Below are positions 42,210 to 51,679 of a DNA stretch of 64,000 nucleotides, one piece after another. The stretch covers positions 868,001 through 932,000 of the forward strand of contig NZ_OY762269.1 of assembly GCF_963665245.1 (NCBI RefSeq), given 5' to 3'. The notes beneath the pieces are model-generated. The model was not told the origin of the DNA, searched no databases, and was given only the letters and a program-made list of their open reading frames with translations. The stretch is from an uncultured Paludibaculum sp. Its GTDB lineage: Bacteria; Acidobacteriota; Terriglobia; Bryobacterales; Bryobacteraceae. The first letter of the stretch is position 1. The number at the start of each line of letters is the position of its first letter. Position numbers and translations under genes: made by a program.

Positions 42210-45200
42210 CTACTCCTTGGCGCCTTTGATCCACTCCAAAATCGTTACGTACTCCGGCGAGTCCCTGGCCCAGCGAACACCCCCACCGTGGGCAAGGGTG
42301 CTGGCGCCGGTCACACCCTCGGACTCGGATGTCGAGGTGGGCTTCATCAGAATGAGGCTGTTCTCGGGATGAGCGGGATCCACAACCTTCATTGCCGTGC
42401 CATAGGTCCCGTCGAAGATGGCGTGGGAGGCATGGCAGTGAACGCAGGCGTAGCCGTCCTTGCCACGCTTCTCCAGAATCGGCTGCACGTAGCCCCTGAA
42501 GTATGCTTCGTCCAGCTTGACTTTCACCGGTGATGGCGCGCCCGCTGTCTTGGCCGCGACGGTCACGGGCGGCGGCTTCAGGGCGCGGGCCACTTCCGCT
42601 CCTTCAGGAATCTGCTCCATCTTCGCCGTCACGAACTTCACTTCGGGGCCGGTCGCACCCGCCAGCCGGTTCACATCGCCGAACCTTGTGGAGCGGACGA
42701 GGTAGACGGCGTGGGACGCGAGGGTTCGCATCTCAGGATCAGGGGCATCGAGGAGTGGATGAAGCGCGGTCGCAAAGCGCTCAGCGCTGTCTCCAAAGAA
42801 CGTGATCTGCTCAATGTCGTTCCCAATCCGGTTGTAAACGACGGGAGCCGCCGTCGCGAGGTCGGCCTTGAGATCGTAGATATCGGCACGACGGAGAGGC
42901 TGCTCAGTCAGGGCCCTCAGCAGTTCTTTCCTGGCGGTATCGGGCCCCCTCTCAAGCACATCCGAAAGCTTGGCCGCGAGACGGGATTCGACGGCGAGAC
43001 GTCCTCGGATGGCCCTGTCGCGATCCTCCGGCCGGCCCAGCAGAGGCACCCAGTTGTTGTACAGATAGCGGATATTCTCATCGGCCAGGTTGTACACCGC
43101 GTGCCGAAGGTTCTGTGCGACCCACGTATGCTGCGGCTGACTGAGGGCCTGGAGGGTGGCGTCCTCGATCCCCGAGCGCACCGCTGGGTCCGCATTCCAG
43201 AACCAGAACTGCCACAGCGCCTTCACCGCGTCCATGCGGATCACCGGCACCGGATCGTTCATCAATTTCTCCAGCGCAGCCGCCAACGGAGCGCGGGTGG
43301 CCAGCGTGGAGAAGTGGGCCGCGAAGATACGCACCCCGCCCCAGCGCACACGGTCATCCTTGCTGGCCAGCGCGGTCAGGACCGGCGTCACCGGAACATC
43401 CGCCTTTGACCGGTACGACTGCCGGATCGCCCATGCCGCGGTCCTCTGCACCATCTTGCTCGGATCGCCCAGCAGTGCCGGATCCACGGGCTGCCCCAGC
43501 CGCCCCAGGGCCTCCACCGCTGCCTGCCGGATCAACGCATCATTCGACTTCGTGACCGTCTCGATGGCTGCCAGTACGGCCGCGGACGGCTTGTCCCACA
43601 CCTCATCCAGTTGCGCCAGCAGTTGCGCGGGATCACTGGACAGTGCGCTGATCACCGGCGAATTCCACCCTTTGGGCCGGTTCGCCTTGGGGAAGTACGC
43701 GCTCAGCGCCAGGATCGCCATCTGCGATTCCCGGAATGGCGTGCGGAAGTTTTCATACGACTGCAGCGGATCCAGCCAACCGCCCCACGGCTGCTGCCGC
43801 TCCAACAGATAGGCGATCGCCTTCGCCACCTGCGGATGGTCTGCCGGAATACCCGCCGCATGCAGCGCCCATAGGGCATGGCCGGTTTGGAACTCCACCT
43901 CGGGCTGCCCGGTAGGGAAGTTCATCGCCCACTGGCCGTCCGGACGCTGCAGCGAGAGGATGCGCTTGGCGTTCCTGGCGATCTGCTCCTCGTATCGCAC
44001 CTTGTCCATCTCGGCCAGCGCCAGCGTCTGGTAGCAGAGGTCCACCATGTTTTTGACCTCGCCGCGCGCCACCATCTCCGGCAGCCGCTCGTCGTGGGTC
44101 TCGGTCCAGGCGTACCATGCCACCTCGTGCGCACTCACCAGCGGCGTATTCCCGTTGGTCTCGTCACCCGGTAGCTTGTCGCGGCCGGCGTAATAAAGGT
44201 TCAGATACTTCGCGACGCCCTGGTGGAACTTCTCTCGCCGCTCGCCGGTGATCTGATCCTCGAAGATGTCCATCAGATGCGACATGCGTCCCAGCACATT
44301 CGCGGGCGCCGAGATCATGCGCGCCCAAACCGCGCCTTCCTGTTCGAATCCATAGAAGGGCCGCGGGTTGTTATAGAACCGCTCCGAGAGGAACTGCAGC
44401 TGTTGCCGCTGCACCACTGGATACCCGTTGCGCGTCGCATAGAGCTGCGCGCGCTGGGAGAAGTGCGTCGCGTGGCAGGCCACGCACAGCGACGTCTCCT
44501 GGTGCACCGCACTCACCCGATCGAGCGTTCCGCCGCGCCGTGGCGTATTCGCATGCCACGAGTCGCCCGCCGCCAGGATATAGTCCAGACCCGTTCGCAC
44601 GGCCGTCTGCGGATCCCTGTAGGGCGCCGGATCATACAGCCGCGTCCGCAGCTTGTACTCCGGATGCGCGGCCCGCACGGCTATGTAGTAGTCTCCGGCC
44701 TCGCTGAGAATGCGCGGGATGAACTTGTTGCCCGGCAGGGCCTGCACCTCATGCGGCAGAGAGACCGGATCCTCTCCCTGGAAGTGCTCCTCCAGCTTGC
44801 CGCCGGCCAACCGGTAGACCGCCACGTTCACCGGCACCTGGTCACGCTCCATCAGTTCGATCTGGAAGAACACCAGCTTCGGCGCGGAGCCTGTGAAGTG
44901 GAACTTGTACCAGTCCGTGCGCGCCGGATCCTCGACGATGGCCGTTCGCGGCGTACCCGGCAGCGGGATGTACGGCGCATCGTCGCCCGAGGCGAACACG
45001 GTCTTGCCCAGTGTTATCTCCATCGCGTCCTGCCAGCGGTGGCAGGGGCCGCGGCGCACCGCATCGGTCAGCGGCCAGCGGTTGACGGTCAATCGGAACT
45101 GGCCCGATGCGCCTGAGTTCGATACGCGCACTTCCGCCTTGCCCGCCTTCGGCACCCGGAACTGTGTGTAGAAATCGGCGTCGCCGGCATGCAACACCTT

Positions 45201-45452
45201 CTCCGCCAGCACGGCATCGCCCTGGGCCACCTGCACAGTCAGCCGCGCGTCGGGACCCAGTCCGCTTAGCGATGCTACCGAATAGAGCAGGCTGTACTGG
45301 CTGGCCGGAGTGAGTTCCGGCAGCGCCACCGTTTCCGTCCGGATCGGACCCGTGCGGCTCTGCACAACGGGCAGCGGAGCAGGTTGTCCTTGCAGACCCA
45401 GACCTGCGGCCAGGCAGGCGAAGAGCAGGCGTTCCCAGAATTTGTGCGTCAT
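42210..45452 (-). CDS. Exported diheme cytochrome c / alpha-toroid / HEAT-repeat protein
   Basis: This 1080-residue protein has a signal peptide (LLFACLAAGLGLQGQP). After two beta-rich regions comes a heme-binding CVACH at 323-327. Residues about 470-600 resemble the alpha/alpha-toroid repeats of prenyltransferases and squalene cyclases (AKRILSLQRPDGQWAMNFPT, GHALWALHAAGIP, YLLERQQPWGGW). HEAT-like repeats follow (DALIRQAAVEALGRLG, RTAAWAIRQSY, RWGGVRIFAAHF). A second heme site, CVHCH, is at about 1003-1007 with a candidate axial Met in LILMKPT. Planctomycete and acidobacterial multi-domain cytochromes of this kind are of unknown function; electron transfer at an extracytoplasmic dehydrogenase is plausible. 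No cytochrome oxidase or PQQ enzyme gene is adjacent. Confidence 0.85.
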   Translation of the reverse strand: MTHKFWERLLFACLAAGLGLQGQPAPLPVVQSRTGPIRTETVALPELTPASQYSLLYSVASLSGLGPDARLTVQVAQGDAVLAEKVLHAGDADFYTQFRVPKAGKAEVRVSNSGASGQFRLTVNRWPLTDAVRRGPCHRWQDAMEITLGKTVFASGDDAPYIPLPGTPRTAIVEDPARTDWYKFHFTGSAPKLVFFQIELMERDQVPVNVAVYRLAGGKLEEHFQGEDPVSLPHEVQALPGNKFIPRILSEAGDYYIAVRAAHPEYKLRTRLYDPAPYRDPQTAVRTGLDYILAAGDSWHANTPRRGGTLDRVSAVHQETSLCVACHATHFSQRAQLYATRNGYPVVQRQQLQFLSERFYNNPRPFYGFEQEGAVWARMISAPANVLGRMSHLMDIFEDQITGERREKFHQGVAKYLNLYYAGRDKLPGDETNGNTPLVSAHEVAWYAWTETHDERLPEMVARGEVKNMVDLCYQTLALAEMDKVRYEEQIARNAKRILSLQRPDGQWAMNFPTGQPEVEFQTGHALWALHAAGIPADHPQVAKAIAYLLERQQPWGGWLDPLQSYENFRTPFRESQMAILALSAYFPKANRPKGWNSPVISALSSDPAQLLAQLDEVWDKPSAAVLAAIETVTKSNDALIRQAAVEALGRLGQPVDPALLGDPSKMVQRTAAWAIRQSYRSKADVPVTPVLTALASKDDRVRWGGVRIFAAHFSTLATRAPLAAALEKLMNDPVPVIRMDAVKALWQFWFWNADPAVRSGIEDATLQALSQPQHTWVAQNLRHAVYNLADENIRYLYNNWVPLLGRPEDRDRAIRGRLAVESRLAAKLSDVLERGPDTARKELLRALTEQPLRRADIYDLKADLATAAPVVYNRIGNDIEQITFFGDSAERFATALHPLLDAPDPEMRTLASHAVYLVRSTRFGDVNRLAGATGPEVKFVTAKMEQIPEGAEVARALKPPPVTVAAKTAGAPSPVKVKLDEAYFRGYVQPILEKRGKDGYACVHCHASHAIFDGTYGTAMKVVDPAHPENSLILMKPTSTSESEGVTGASTLAHGGGVRWARDSPEYVTILEWIKGAKE

Positions 45453-45543
45453 CGGCTTCCCTCTACGATATTGCAGCGCGCGCGGCTCGTGGGGTGCGGA
45501 CGTGCTGACCCGACGCCCACTCTGACGCTACGATGAACATGAG

Positions 45544-46626
45544 ATGTGCTCCAGCCGCCTTGCTCTTCTTCCCATCTTTGCCCTCGCCCCGCTTGTGGCC
45601 GCCGCCCAATCCAATGCGGCCGACCTGGAAGCGGTCATCACGACCAGCGCCGGAACGATTCGATTTGAGTTCGCACCCGACAAGGCCCCCAAACATGTCG
45701 AGAACTTCCTGAAGTGGGCTCGTCAGGGCTACTATGATGGCGGAGCCTTCCACCGAACCATCTCCTACGGCATCATCCAGGGCGGCGACCCACTGCTCAA
45801 GGACGCCAAGAGCGCGCGAGCCCTCTGGGGCACCGGCGGCCTCAAGTTGCAGGCCGACGAGTTCAGCGACATGAAGCACGAGCGCGGCACCGTCTCCACC
45901 GTCCGCATCCCGAATCAGAAGAACAGCGACGGCAGCCAGTTTTTCATCTGCGTCCAGCCGCAACCGCCGCTCGACGGGCAGTACTCCACCTTTGGCCGCG
46001 TCACCGAAGGCATGGACGTCGTCGAGAAGATCTCGCAGTCGAAAGTGGACGGCAGTGCCATCGCGGTTGAGCCGGTCCGCATCCTGAAGGTCACCATCGA
46101 AAAGAAGAGGACAGAGCCGTTCGTGGACGCCACCGTCGAACAGCTCCGCCGCACTGTGACCATGAAGACTACCCTCGGCACAATGAAGATCAAGCTGGAG
46201 CCCGACTGGGCGCCCAATCACGTACGCAATTTCCTCAAGCTTGTCGACACCGGCTGGTACAACGGCACCGCCTTCCACCGCGTGATCAAGGGCTTCGTGG
46301 CGCAAGGCGGCATGGGCGACAAGCGCGAACCGAATCCCACGCATCCGGCCGACCGTTGGGTCCGCCCGGTGAAAGGCGAATTCCGCCAGGACCTGAAACA
46401 CGAGCGCGGCATTCTCTCCATGGCCCGCGCCGATGACCCGGACTCCGCCAGCACCTCATTCTTCCTGATGCTCGCCCCGGCCCCGCACCTCGACGGCAAG
46501 TACACCATCTTTGGCCGTGTCGTCGAGGGATTGGAGGTGCTGGACGCCTTTGAGAAGGAAGAACTGGACGGAGAGACGCCGAAGCGCAGTCTGCGAATCA
46601 TTGAGGCTGTGGTCGACCCGCTCTGA
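45544..46626 (+). CDS. Exported tandem cyclophilin-type peptidyl-prolyl isomerase
   Basis: This 360-residue protein has a signal peptide (LALLPIFALAPLVAAAQ) and two cyclophilin domains. Domain 1 (about 30-195) has PKHVENFLKWARQGYYDG, AFHRTI, IIQGGDP and DGSQFFICVQPQPPLDGQYS. Domain 2 (about 208-355) has PNHVRNFLKLVDTGWYNG, AFHRVIKGFVAQGG, STSFFLMLAPAPHLDGKYTI and FGRVVEGLEV. Both keep the F-H-R and QGG elements around the active site; the usual Q-F-F-I of the substrate groove is SFFL in domain 2. It should assist folding in the periplasm. It is divergent from the cytochrome gene. The ATG at 45544 is the only frame-consistent start. Confidence 0.92.
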   Translation: MCSSRLALLPIFALAPLVAAAQSNAADLEAVITTSAGTIRFEFAPDKAPKHVENFLKWARQGYYDGGAFHRTISYGIIQGGDPLLKDAKSARALWGTGGLKLQADEFSDMKHERGTVSTVRIPNQKNSDGSQFFICVQPQPPLDGQYSTFGRVTEGMDVVEKISQSKVDGSAIAVEPVRILKVTIEKKRTEPFVDATVEQLRRTVTMKTTLGTMKIKLEPDWAPNHVRNFLKLVDTGWYNGTAFHRVIKGFVAQGGMGDKREPNPTHPADRWVRPVKGEFRQDLKHERGILSMARADDPDSASTSFFLMLAPAPHLDGKYTIFGRVVEGLEVLDAFEKEELDGETPKRSLRIIEAVVDPL

Positions 46627-46654
46627 TCTTTCCATTCGCTATCAAAGAATTTAC

Positions 46655-46688
46655 TATACAGCGTATATCGATTCCTATACGCTGTATA
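46655..46688 (+). promoter_or_regulatory. Perfect 13-bp inverted repeat, TetR-type operator
   Basis: TATACAGCGTATA (46655-46667) and TATACGCTGTATA (46676-46688) are exact reverse complements with an 8-base spacer. The right arm ends one base before the GTG start of the tetR gene, so bound repressor would cover the promoter and the translation start. Confidence 0.88.
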
Positions 46689-46689
46689 C

Positions 46690-47289
46690 GTGGCAGCTCC
46701 GTCCGACCTGAAGACGCGCATCTCCGCCGTGGCGCTCGACCTCCTCGAGCAGGACGGCCCCGAAGCCGTCACCATGCGCAAAGTGGCCACCGCCGTAGGC
46801 ATCACGCCCATGGCGATCTATCACCACTTTGACTCTCGCGAGACGCTGCTCCGTCAGGTCACGGACGTGGAGTTCGACAAGTTGCTCGACTTCATCAATG
46901 CCCGCGGGCATCGCGGTTCGCTGCGGACGCAGATCCTGCACTGCATGGACGGGTATCTCGACTACGCTTTCAGGCGGGCCCGTGTCTTCGATCACGTCTT
47001 CTCCAAACCCAGGGAAGGCGCCCGCCGATTCCCCGACGATTTCCGTGCCCGCCGGTCTCCGACCCTGACGCCTATCGCCGACCTCGTTACCAGGGCCATG
47101 TCCGAGGGGCAACTCGCCGAGGACGATCCGTGGGAGGTGGCCCTCGAGCTGTGGTCCCTCGCCCACGGCTACATTACTCTCTACCGGGCCGGCCGCTTCC
47201 ACCTGGACGAACAACAGTTTCGCGGGCTCGTGCATCGTGCCCTGAAGAGACTGCTGGATGGGCTTCGTGCCCAGGAAGGCACAACGTGA
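46690..47289 (+). CDS. TetR-family transcriptional regulator
   Basis: This 199-residue protein has an N-terminal TetR helix-turn-helix (ISAVALDLLEQDGPEAVTMR, KVATAVGITPMAIYHHFDSR) and a helical C-terminal ligand domain resembling TetR_C_33/WHG-type domains (ALELWSLAHGYITLYRAGRF). The GTG start at 46690 lies immediately after the perfect palindrome, so the protein almost certainly represses itself and the downstream acyltransferase gene. The mRNA would be leaderless or very short-leadered, with no visible Shine-Dalgarno sequence. Its stop overlaps the next start by one base (TGATG). Confidence 0.93.
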   Translation: MAAPSDLKTRISAVALDLLEQDGPEAVTMRKVATAVGITPMAIYHHFDSRETLLRQVTDVEFDKLLDFINARGHRGSLRTQILHCMDGYLDYAFRRARVFDHVFSKPREGARRFPDDFRARRSPTLTPIADLVTRAMSEGQLAEDDPWEVALELWSLAHGYITLYRAGRFHLDEQQFRGLVHRALKRLLDGLRAQEGTT

Positions 47290-48695
47290 TGAGACCTGCT
47301 GTCGCCGCCGTCGCCGCGGTAGCCCTCTCGGCCACCGCCATCTTCTTCGCCGACTCCCTGCACCCCGTGTGGTGGCTGATGTGGCTGGCGCCCATCCCGG
47401 TGCTGCTGCTGGCCCCGCGACTGACAGCCCTGCCGCTCTTCGGCGCCGCCTTCCTGGCCTGGGCGGTCGGGCACCTCAACCTTGTGAGCTACTACCGCAT
47501 GGTGCAGATCCCGTATGCGGTCATTGCCCTGGCCGTGGCTGGACCGGCGCTCCTCTTCGGACTCTCGGCACTGCTCTACCGCGTGCTGGTGCTGCGAGGG
47601 CACGCGCTAGCCGCCGCCGCCGCGTTCGCCAGCTTCTGGACGCTCTGCCAGTATCTGATCGAGTACTCCGGCGGAAGCTACGGCGACCTCGCTTACACAC
47701 AGATGAACTGCCTGCCCCTGCTGCAACTCGCGTCCGTCACGGGCATGTCTGGCATTACGTTCGTGGTCATGCTCATCCCCGCGTCCGTGGCGGCGGCCGT
47801 GACAGCGCGCTCCAAACGGGCCGTTCTGGCGGTCACAGCCGCTGTGCTGGTTGCGGTCTTCGGGTTCGGTGTGTCGCGCCTGGGTTCGCATGGTGACGAC
47901 CCCACTGTCGTGGTCGGCATGGTGGTCTCGGATCTCAAACAGAACCTGCTGCCCGAAAAGCCGGACGATGCCAGCCGCTTGTTGAAGCAATACGCCGAGG
48001 AGGCCGTGAATCTCGGCCGCCGCGGGGCCCGCATCATCCTGCTGCCGGAGATGGCCGCCGTCGTCACAGACGATCACCTCGCCGAGTTGGATCAGCTCTT
48101 CGGCCAGACGGCGCGGGCCGCTAACGCGCGGATCCTCGTCCCCATCCTCCACCCGATGCCGGAAGGGCGCCGCAACGAAGCCCGGCTCTACGATGCCACG
48201 GGCCGCCTGGAGGCCACTTATTGGAAGCACCATCTCGTACCGGTGCTGGAAGACCGCACGCGTCCGGGCACTGAGCTTGCATTGCTGCGCGACCCACGCT
48301 CCACCATCGGCATCGAGATCTGCCGCGATATGGACTTCGTCCCTCTGGCCCGCCGCTATGGCCGTGAAGGGACCGGCCTGCTGCTTGTGCCGGCCTGGGA
48401 TTTCGTCGTCGACGACTGGCTGCATAGCCGCATGGCCTTCATGCGCGGTGTGGAGAACGGCTTCCACGTTGCGCGCCTGGCGAAGCAGGGCCGCATGACG
48501 CTGCTCGACGCCCACGGCCGCGTCCGGGTCGAACGCGACAGCAAAGCCGCGCCGTTCTCCACACTTCTGGCGCCCGTCGGTCTGCAGGCGCTGCCGACGC
48601 TCTACACCCGCTGGGGCGACTGGTTCATTGGCGTGCTCGTGCTGATCCTCTGCGCGTGCCTCGCCTATGGATTCAGCAGACGAAGTTCGCCGTAG
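47289..48695 (+). CDS. lnt: Apolipoprotein N-acyltransferase-like protein (Lnt/nitrilase superfamily)
   Basis: This 468-residue protein has about six to eight N-terminal membrane helices, a nitrilase (carbon-nitrogen hydrolase) domain and a final membrane helix (WFIGVLVLILCACLAYGF). The catalytic triad is Glu254 in ILLPEMAAV, Lys313 in YWKHHLVP and Cys345 in IGIEICRDMD. Lnt attaches the third acyl chain to lipoproteins at the periplasmic face of the inner membrane. The low similarity I perceive to the classical N-terminal part, and its co-transcription with a TetR regulator, suggest a second, conditionally expressed paralogue rather than the housekeeping copy. The ATG overlaps the tetR stop (TGATG), so no frame doubt exists. 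Confidence 0.85.
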   Translation: MRPAVAAVAAVALSATAIFFADSLHPVWWLMWLAPIPVLLLAPRLTALPLFGAAFLAWAVGHLNLVSYYRMVQIPYAVIALAVAGPALLFGLSALLYRVLVLRGHALAAAAAFASFWTLCQYLIEYSGGSYGDLAYTQMNCLPLLQLASVTGMSGITFVVMLIPASVAAAVTARSKRAVLAVTAAVLVAVFGFGVSRLGSHGDDPTVVVGMVVSDLKQNLLPEKPDDASRLLKQYAEEAVNLGRRGARIILLPEMAAVVTDDHLAELDQLFGQTARAANARILVPILHPMPEGRRNEARLYDATGRLEATYWKHHLVPVLEDRTRPGTELALLRDPRSTIGIEICRDMDFVPLARRYGREGTGLLLVPAWDFVVDDWLHSRMAFMRGVENGFHVARLAKQGRMTLLDAHGRVRVERDSKAAPFSTLLAPVGLQALPTLYTRWGDWFIGVLVLILCACLAYGFSRRSSP

Positions 48696-48707
48696 CGGAC
48701 GCGGAGT

Positions 48708-51299
48708 CTACTCCGCTCGGATGGCGGTCGTTGGATCCACGCGGGCTGCCCGCAGGGCCGGAATCGCGCCCGAGCCGATCGTCATCAGCGCGGCCAGCCC
48801 CACTGCGGCCAGCATCGTGGGCCCGTCGCCCGGCTCGACCCCTGAGAGCAGCGACCGCAGCAGCAGGCCCGCGCCATAGGCCAGGGACACGCCAAACACA
48901 ACGCCAACGGCGGCCAGTGCGGCGCCTTGCCTCAGGATCATCCGGCCGATATCACCGGACCTCGCACCCAACGCCATGCGTACGCCGATCTCCTGCATCC
49001 TGCTTGACACGTTGAAGGCCAGCAGCCCGTGGATGCCGATCGCCGCGAGCAGGAACGACACCAGTGCAAATGCCCCCAGCACCCGCAATTGGACGGCCCG
49101 TGACAATGTCTGCGCCTCCACCACCTCGGTCAACGTCTGTACGTCCGAGACCGACTGTTCCGGATTCACCTCACGGATGACGCGCCGCAGCGTGTTTGCC
49201 AGCGCCTCCGTCGGTAGGGTCGAGCGCACCACCAGGTCTTTGGGCGCGTACCAGGTGGACACCTGGTCGTGCTGGTAGTACGAGAGGTAGACTTGCGGTT
49301 CGCTCTCCTGCTCCAGTCCGCGCACCCGCACATCCCCCACTACGCCGACAATCTCCCGGTCGTGGTTGCCGAACTGGAAATGGCGGTCGATCGGATTCTC
49401 TCCGGGGAAATAGCGGCGCACGAACGACGCACTCACCACCGCGACAAACGGCTTGTCGAAACGGTCCTGCTCCGAAACGTCCCGGCCCAGGCGCAGAGGA
49501 ATCTGCATGGTCGAGAAGAAGCCCGGAGTGACAAACCGCAGGCTGGCGTTCAAGCGGTTGGCCCCGTCCCGCAGGCGCCCGGCAATCTCCACGGGCCAGA
49601 CCCCGCCCCTGTGTACCATCGGCAGAAAGCTTGTGTACGCGGCGCCCGTCACGCCCGGAATCTGCCGCACCGCGCCCAATACCTGTGCGTAGAACGCCTC
49701 CCGCACGCTCCGGTTCTCATACCGAGGCATGGGCAGGGAAGTGCGCAGGCTCAGCACGTTCTCCGTGCGAAAGCCAGGATCCGTGGCCTGCACGCGCCAC
49801 AGCGCCCGCAACAACAGGCCGGACGAGACGACCAGCACGATGGAGCCTGCCACCTCGGCCACTACCAGCATCGAGCGCAGCCTCTCCTTGCGGCCCCCTA
49901 CGCCAGACCTGCTTCCTTCGCGCAGATTGCTGGAGTCTTCCCGCCGGCTCAGCCGCAGCGCCGGAGCCAGCCCAAACGCGAGCCCGGTGAGCACCGTCAA
50001 TAAGGCGGCAAACGCGAGTACGCGCAGGTCGACACTGGGTACCTCGGCGATGGGCAGTGAGTTCGGCACCAGGCGCGCCAGCAGTGGCAATGCCGTGATC
50101 CCGATTACCACGCCCAGTCCGCCACCCGCCAGCGAAAGCAATAGGCTCTCCGTCAGCATCTGCCGAATCAGCCGCTCCCGGCCGGCCCCCATGGCAGCTC
50201 GCACCGCCAGTTCCCTGCGCCGGCTCAGTGATCGCGCGATCAGCAGATTGGCGAGGTTCGTGCAGGCCACCAGCAGCACGCAAAAGGCGGCGCCCAGCAG
50301 CGTACGCAGCATCATCACTGAGCGGTCGGAGACCTGTTCTCGCATCGGCAGCACCGTCGCGCCGATGTTCGCCAGCTTTTTCGGAAACTCGCGGGACAAC
50401 TGCCCGCTGATGCCGGCGAGCTCCACCTGCGCCTGCTGTACGCTGGCGCCTGGCTTCAGCCGAGCCAGTGCATACAGGTACGTATTCTGGCGGTCTTCAA
50501 AATCCTCGGGCACGAAGCGCATGGCCGTCCAGAACAGTGCATCACGGCTGGGCAGATAGAAGCCGCGCGGCATCACGCCGATCACGGTGTAGGGCGCCCC
50601 GTCCAGTGAGACCTTCCGCCCAATCACGCCGGCATCCCCGCCGAAGAGGCTTCGCCATAGCGTATGGCTCAGCACGACAGTGCCTGTCGCGCCCGTCACG
50701 TCGTCGCCCTGCTGGAAATACCGCCCCATCAGCGGCTGCACGCCGAGCAGGGGGAACATCTCCCAAGTCACTGAAGCGCCCTCCAGCCGGACTGGATCCC
50801 CCTGTCCGATCAGATCGGCCGACAGCCCGCGATAGGCGCCCATGCTCACATAGGATTTGCTCTCCCTCTTCCAGTCCCGATAGTTGGCCGGGGCAATGTC
50901 CCAGAAGTTGCCGTTGATAGTGTGGTTCTCCCACAGCTTCACCAACCGGTCCTGGTCAGGGAACGGCAGAGGCCGCAGCAGCACGTGATCCAGTAGTGTG
51001 AAGGCCGCCGTGGTGGCGCCGATCCCGAGCGCGGAAACCAGCACGGCCGTCATCGTAAAGCCGGGCGCGCGCCGCAGCGTCCGGGCCGCATAGCGCAGGT
51101 CCTGCCGCGCGATGTCCCAATGCGCGCCCGCCGCGCTCGTCAGTACGTCGGGGATCGTCTCCAGCCACAGGGCGGCGATGCCCGCCAGAGACCCGGCGTC
51201 TCTGCGCCGGGCCGCAAAGACGGAGCACATCTCCGCCCCGTATTCCAGCCGGAACGATTTCGGGTACAGCCGCAGCAGAGCACTATACAGCAGCATCAT
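48708..51299 (-). CDS. ADOP-family (MacB-like) permease
   Basis: This 863-residue membrane protein has an N-terminal segment typical of one ADOP subgroup (LRLYPKSFRLEYGAEMCSVF), then RQDLRYAARTLRRAPGFTMT, a first FtsX unit with a periplasmic MacB-like domain (VIGRKVSLDGAPYTVIGVMP), LLVACTNLANLLIARSLSRR, and a second unit ending GAIPALRAARVDPTTAIRAE. It has no partner ATPase. The ATG at 51297-51299 overlaps the padR stop as ATGA. All blocks are intact. It is convergent with lnt, only 12 bases away. As with the 33.8-kb permease, induction through PadR is expected, and the cargo is unknown. Confidence 0.93.
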   Translation of the reverse strand: MMLLYSALLRLYPKSFRLEYGAEMCSVFAARRRDAGSLAGIAALWLETIPDVLTSAAGAHWDIARQDLRYAARTLRRAPGFTMTAVLVSALGIGATTAAFTLLDHVLLRPLPFPDQDRLVKLWENHTINGNFWDIAPANYRDWKRESKSYVSMGAYRGLSADLIGQGDPVRLEGASVTWEMFPLLGVQPLMGRYFQQGDDVTGATGTVVLSHTLWRSLFGGDAGVIGRKVSLDGAPYTVIGVMPRGFYLPSRDALFWTAMRFVPEDFEDRQNTYLYALARLKPGASVQQAQVELAGISGQLSREFPKKLANIGATVLPMREQVSDRSVMMLRTLLGAAFCVLLVACTNLANLLIARSLSRRRELAVRAAMGAGRERLIRQMLTESLLLSLAGGGLGVVIGITALPLLARLVPNSLPIAEVPSVDLRVLAFAALLTVLTGLAFGLAPALRLSRREDSSNLREGSRSGVGGRKERLRSMLVVAEVAGSIVLVVSSGLLLRALWRVQATDPGFRTENVLSLRTSLPMPRYENRSVREAFYAQVLGAVRQIPGVTGAAYTSFLPMVHRGGVWPVEIAGRLRDGANRLNASLRFVTPGFFSTMQIPLRLGRDVSEQDRFDKPFVAVVSASFVRRYFPGENPIDRHFQFGNHDREIVGVVGDVRVRGLEQESEPQVYLSYYQHDQVSTWYAPKDLVVRSTLPTEALANTLRRVIREVNPEQSVSDVQTLTEVVEAQTLSRAVQLRVLGAFALVSFLLAAIGIHGLLAFNVSSRMQEIGVRMALGARSGDIGRMILRQGAALAAVGVVFGVSLAYGAGLLLRSLLSGVEPGDGPTMLAAVGLAALMTIGSGAIPALRAARVDPTTAIRAE

Positions 51300-51679
51300 G
51301 CCCTCCCCGGAGCCAGGCCGCTGGCCTTCGCCAAGCGCACCAGATTTGTCAGCCGCCGGGTCTCGGCCTTCGCCGTTTCCCGACCAAACTCGGTGATCCG
51401 GTAATAGCGGCGGCGCTCGTCATCCTGGTCCGGAGCGGGCCGCTCATTCGTCTCTTCCAGCAGTCCCTGCTCCAGCATTCGCTGAATCGAGCGATACAAC
51501 GTGCCCGGGCTCAACTTCAATGCCCCGTCCGTCCGAACCGCCACATCCTGAATGATGGCGTACCCATGGCGGTCTTCTTCCGCCACCGCCATCAGGATAT
51601 GGAACGCCGCTTCCGGCAAGGGGAGCAGGGAATTCGAATCGCCATCCTGGAAGTGCAGCATCTCCTCCAGTATATCCAT
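51296..51679 (-). CDS. PadR-family transcriptional repressor
   Basis: This 127-residue protein starts at the ATG 51677-51679; the longer open frame upstream crosses the operator and is not credible. The winged helix contains LPEAAFHILMAVAEEDRHGY, AIIQDV, LKLSPGTLYRSIQRMLEQGL and a DDERRRYYRITEFGRETAKA wing. It would repress the operon with the ADOP permease. The operator overlaps the start codon. The Met-Asp-Ile start codons themselves belong to the palindrome. It is a different PadR subgroup from the one at 36452. Confidence 0.92.
   Translation of the reverse strand: MDILEEMLHFQDGDSNSLLPLPEAAFHILMAVAEEDRHGYAIIQDVAVRTDGALKLSPGTLYRSIQRMLEQGLLEETNERPAPDQDDERRRYYRITEFGRETAKAETRRLTNLVRLAKASGLAPGRA

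Noticed and set aside
47130-47288. Upstream extension of the lnt frame
   Set aside because: It overlaps the tetR gene in another frame; the ATG at 47289 is coupled to the tetR stop and begins the first membrane helix.
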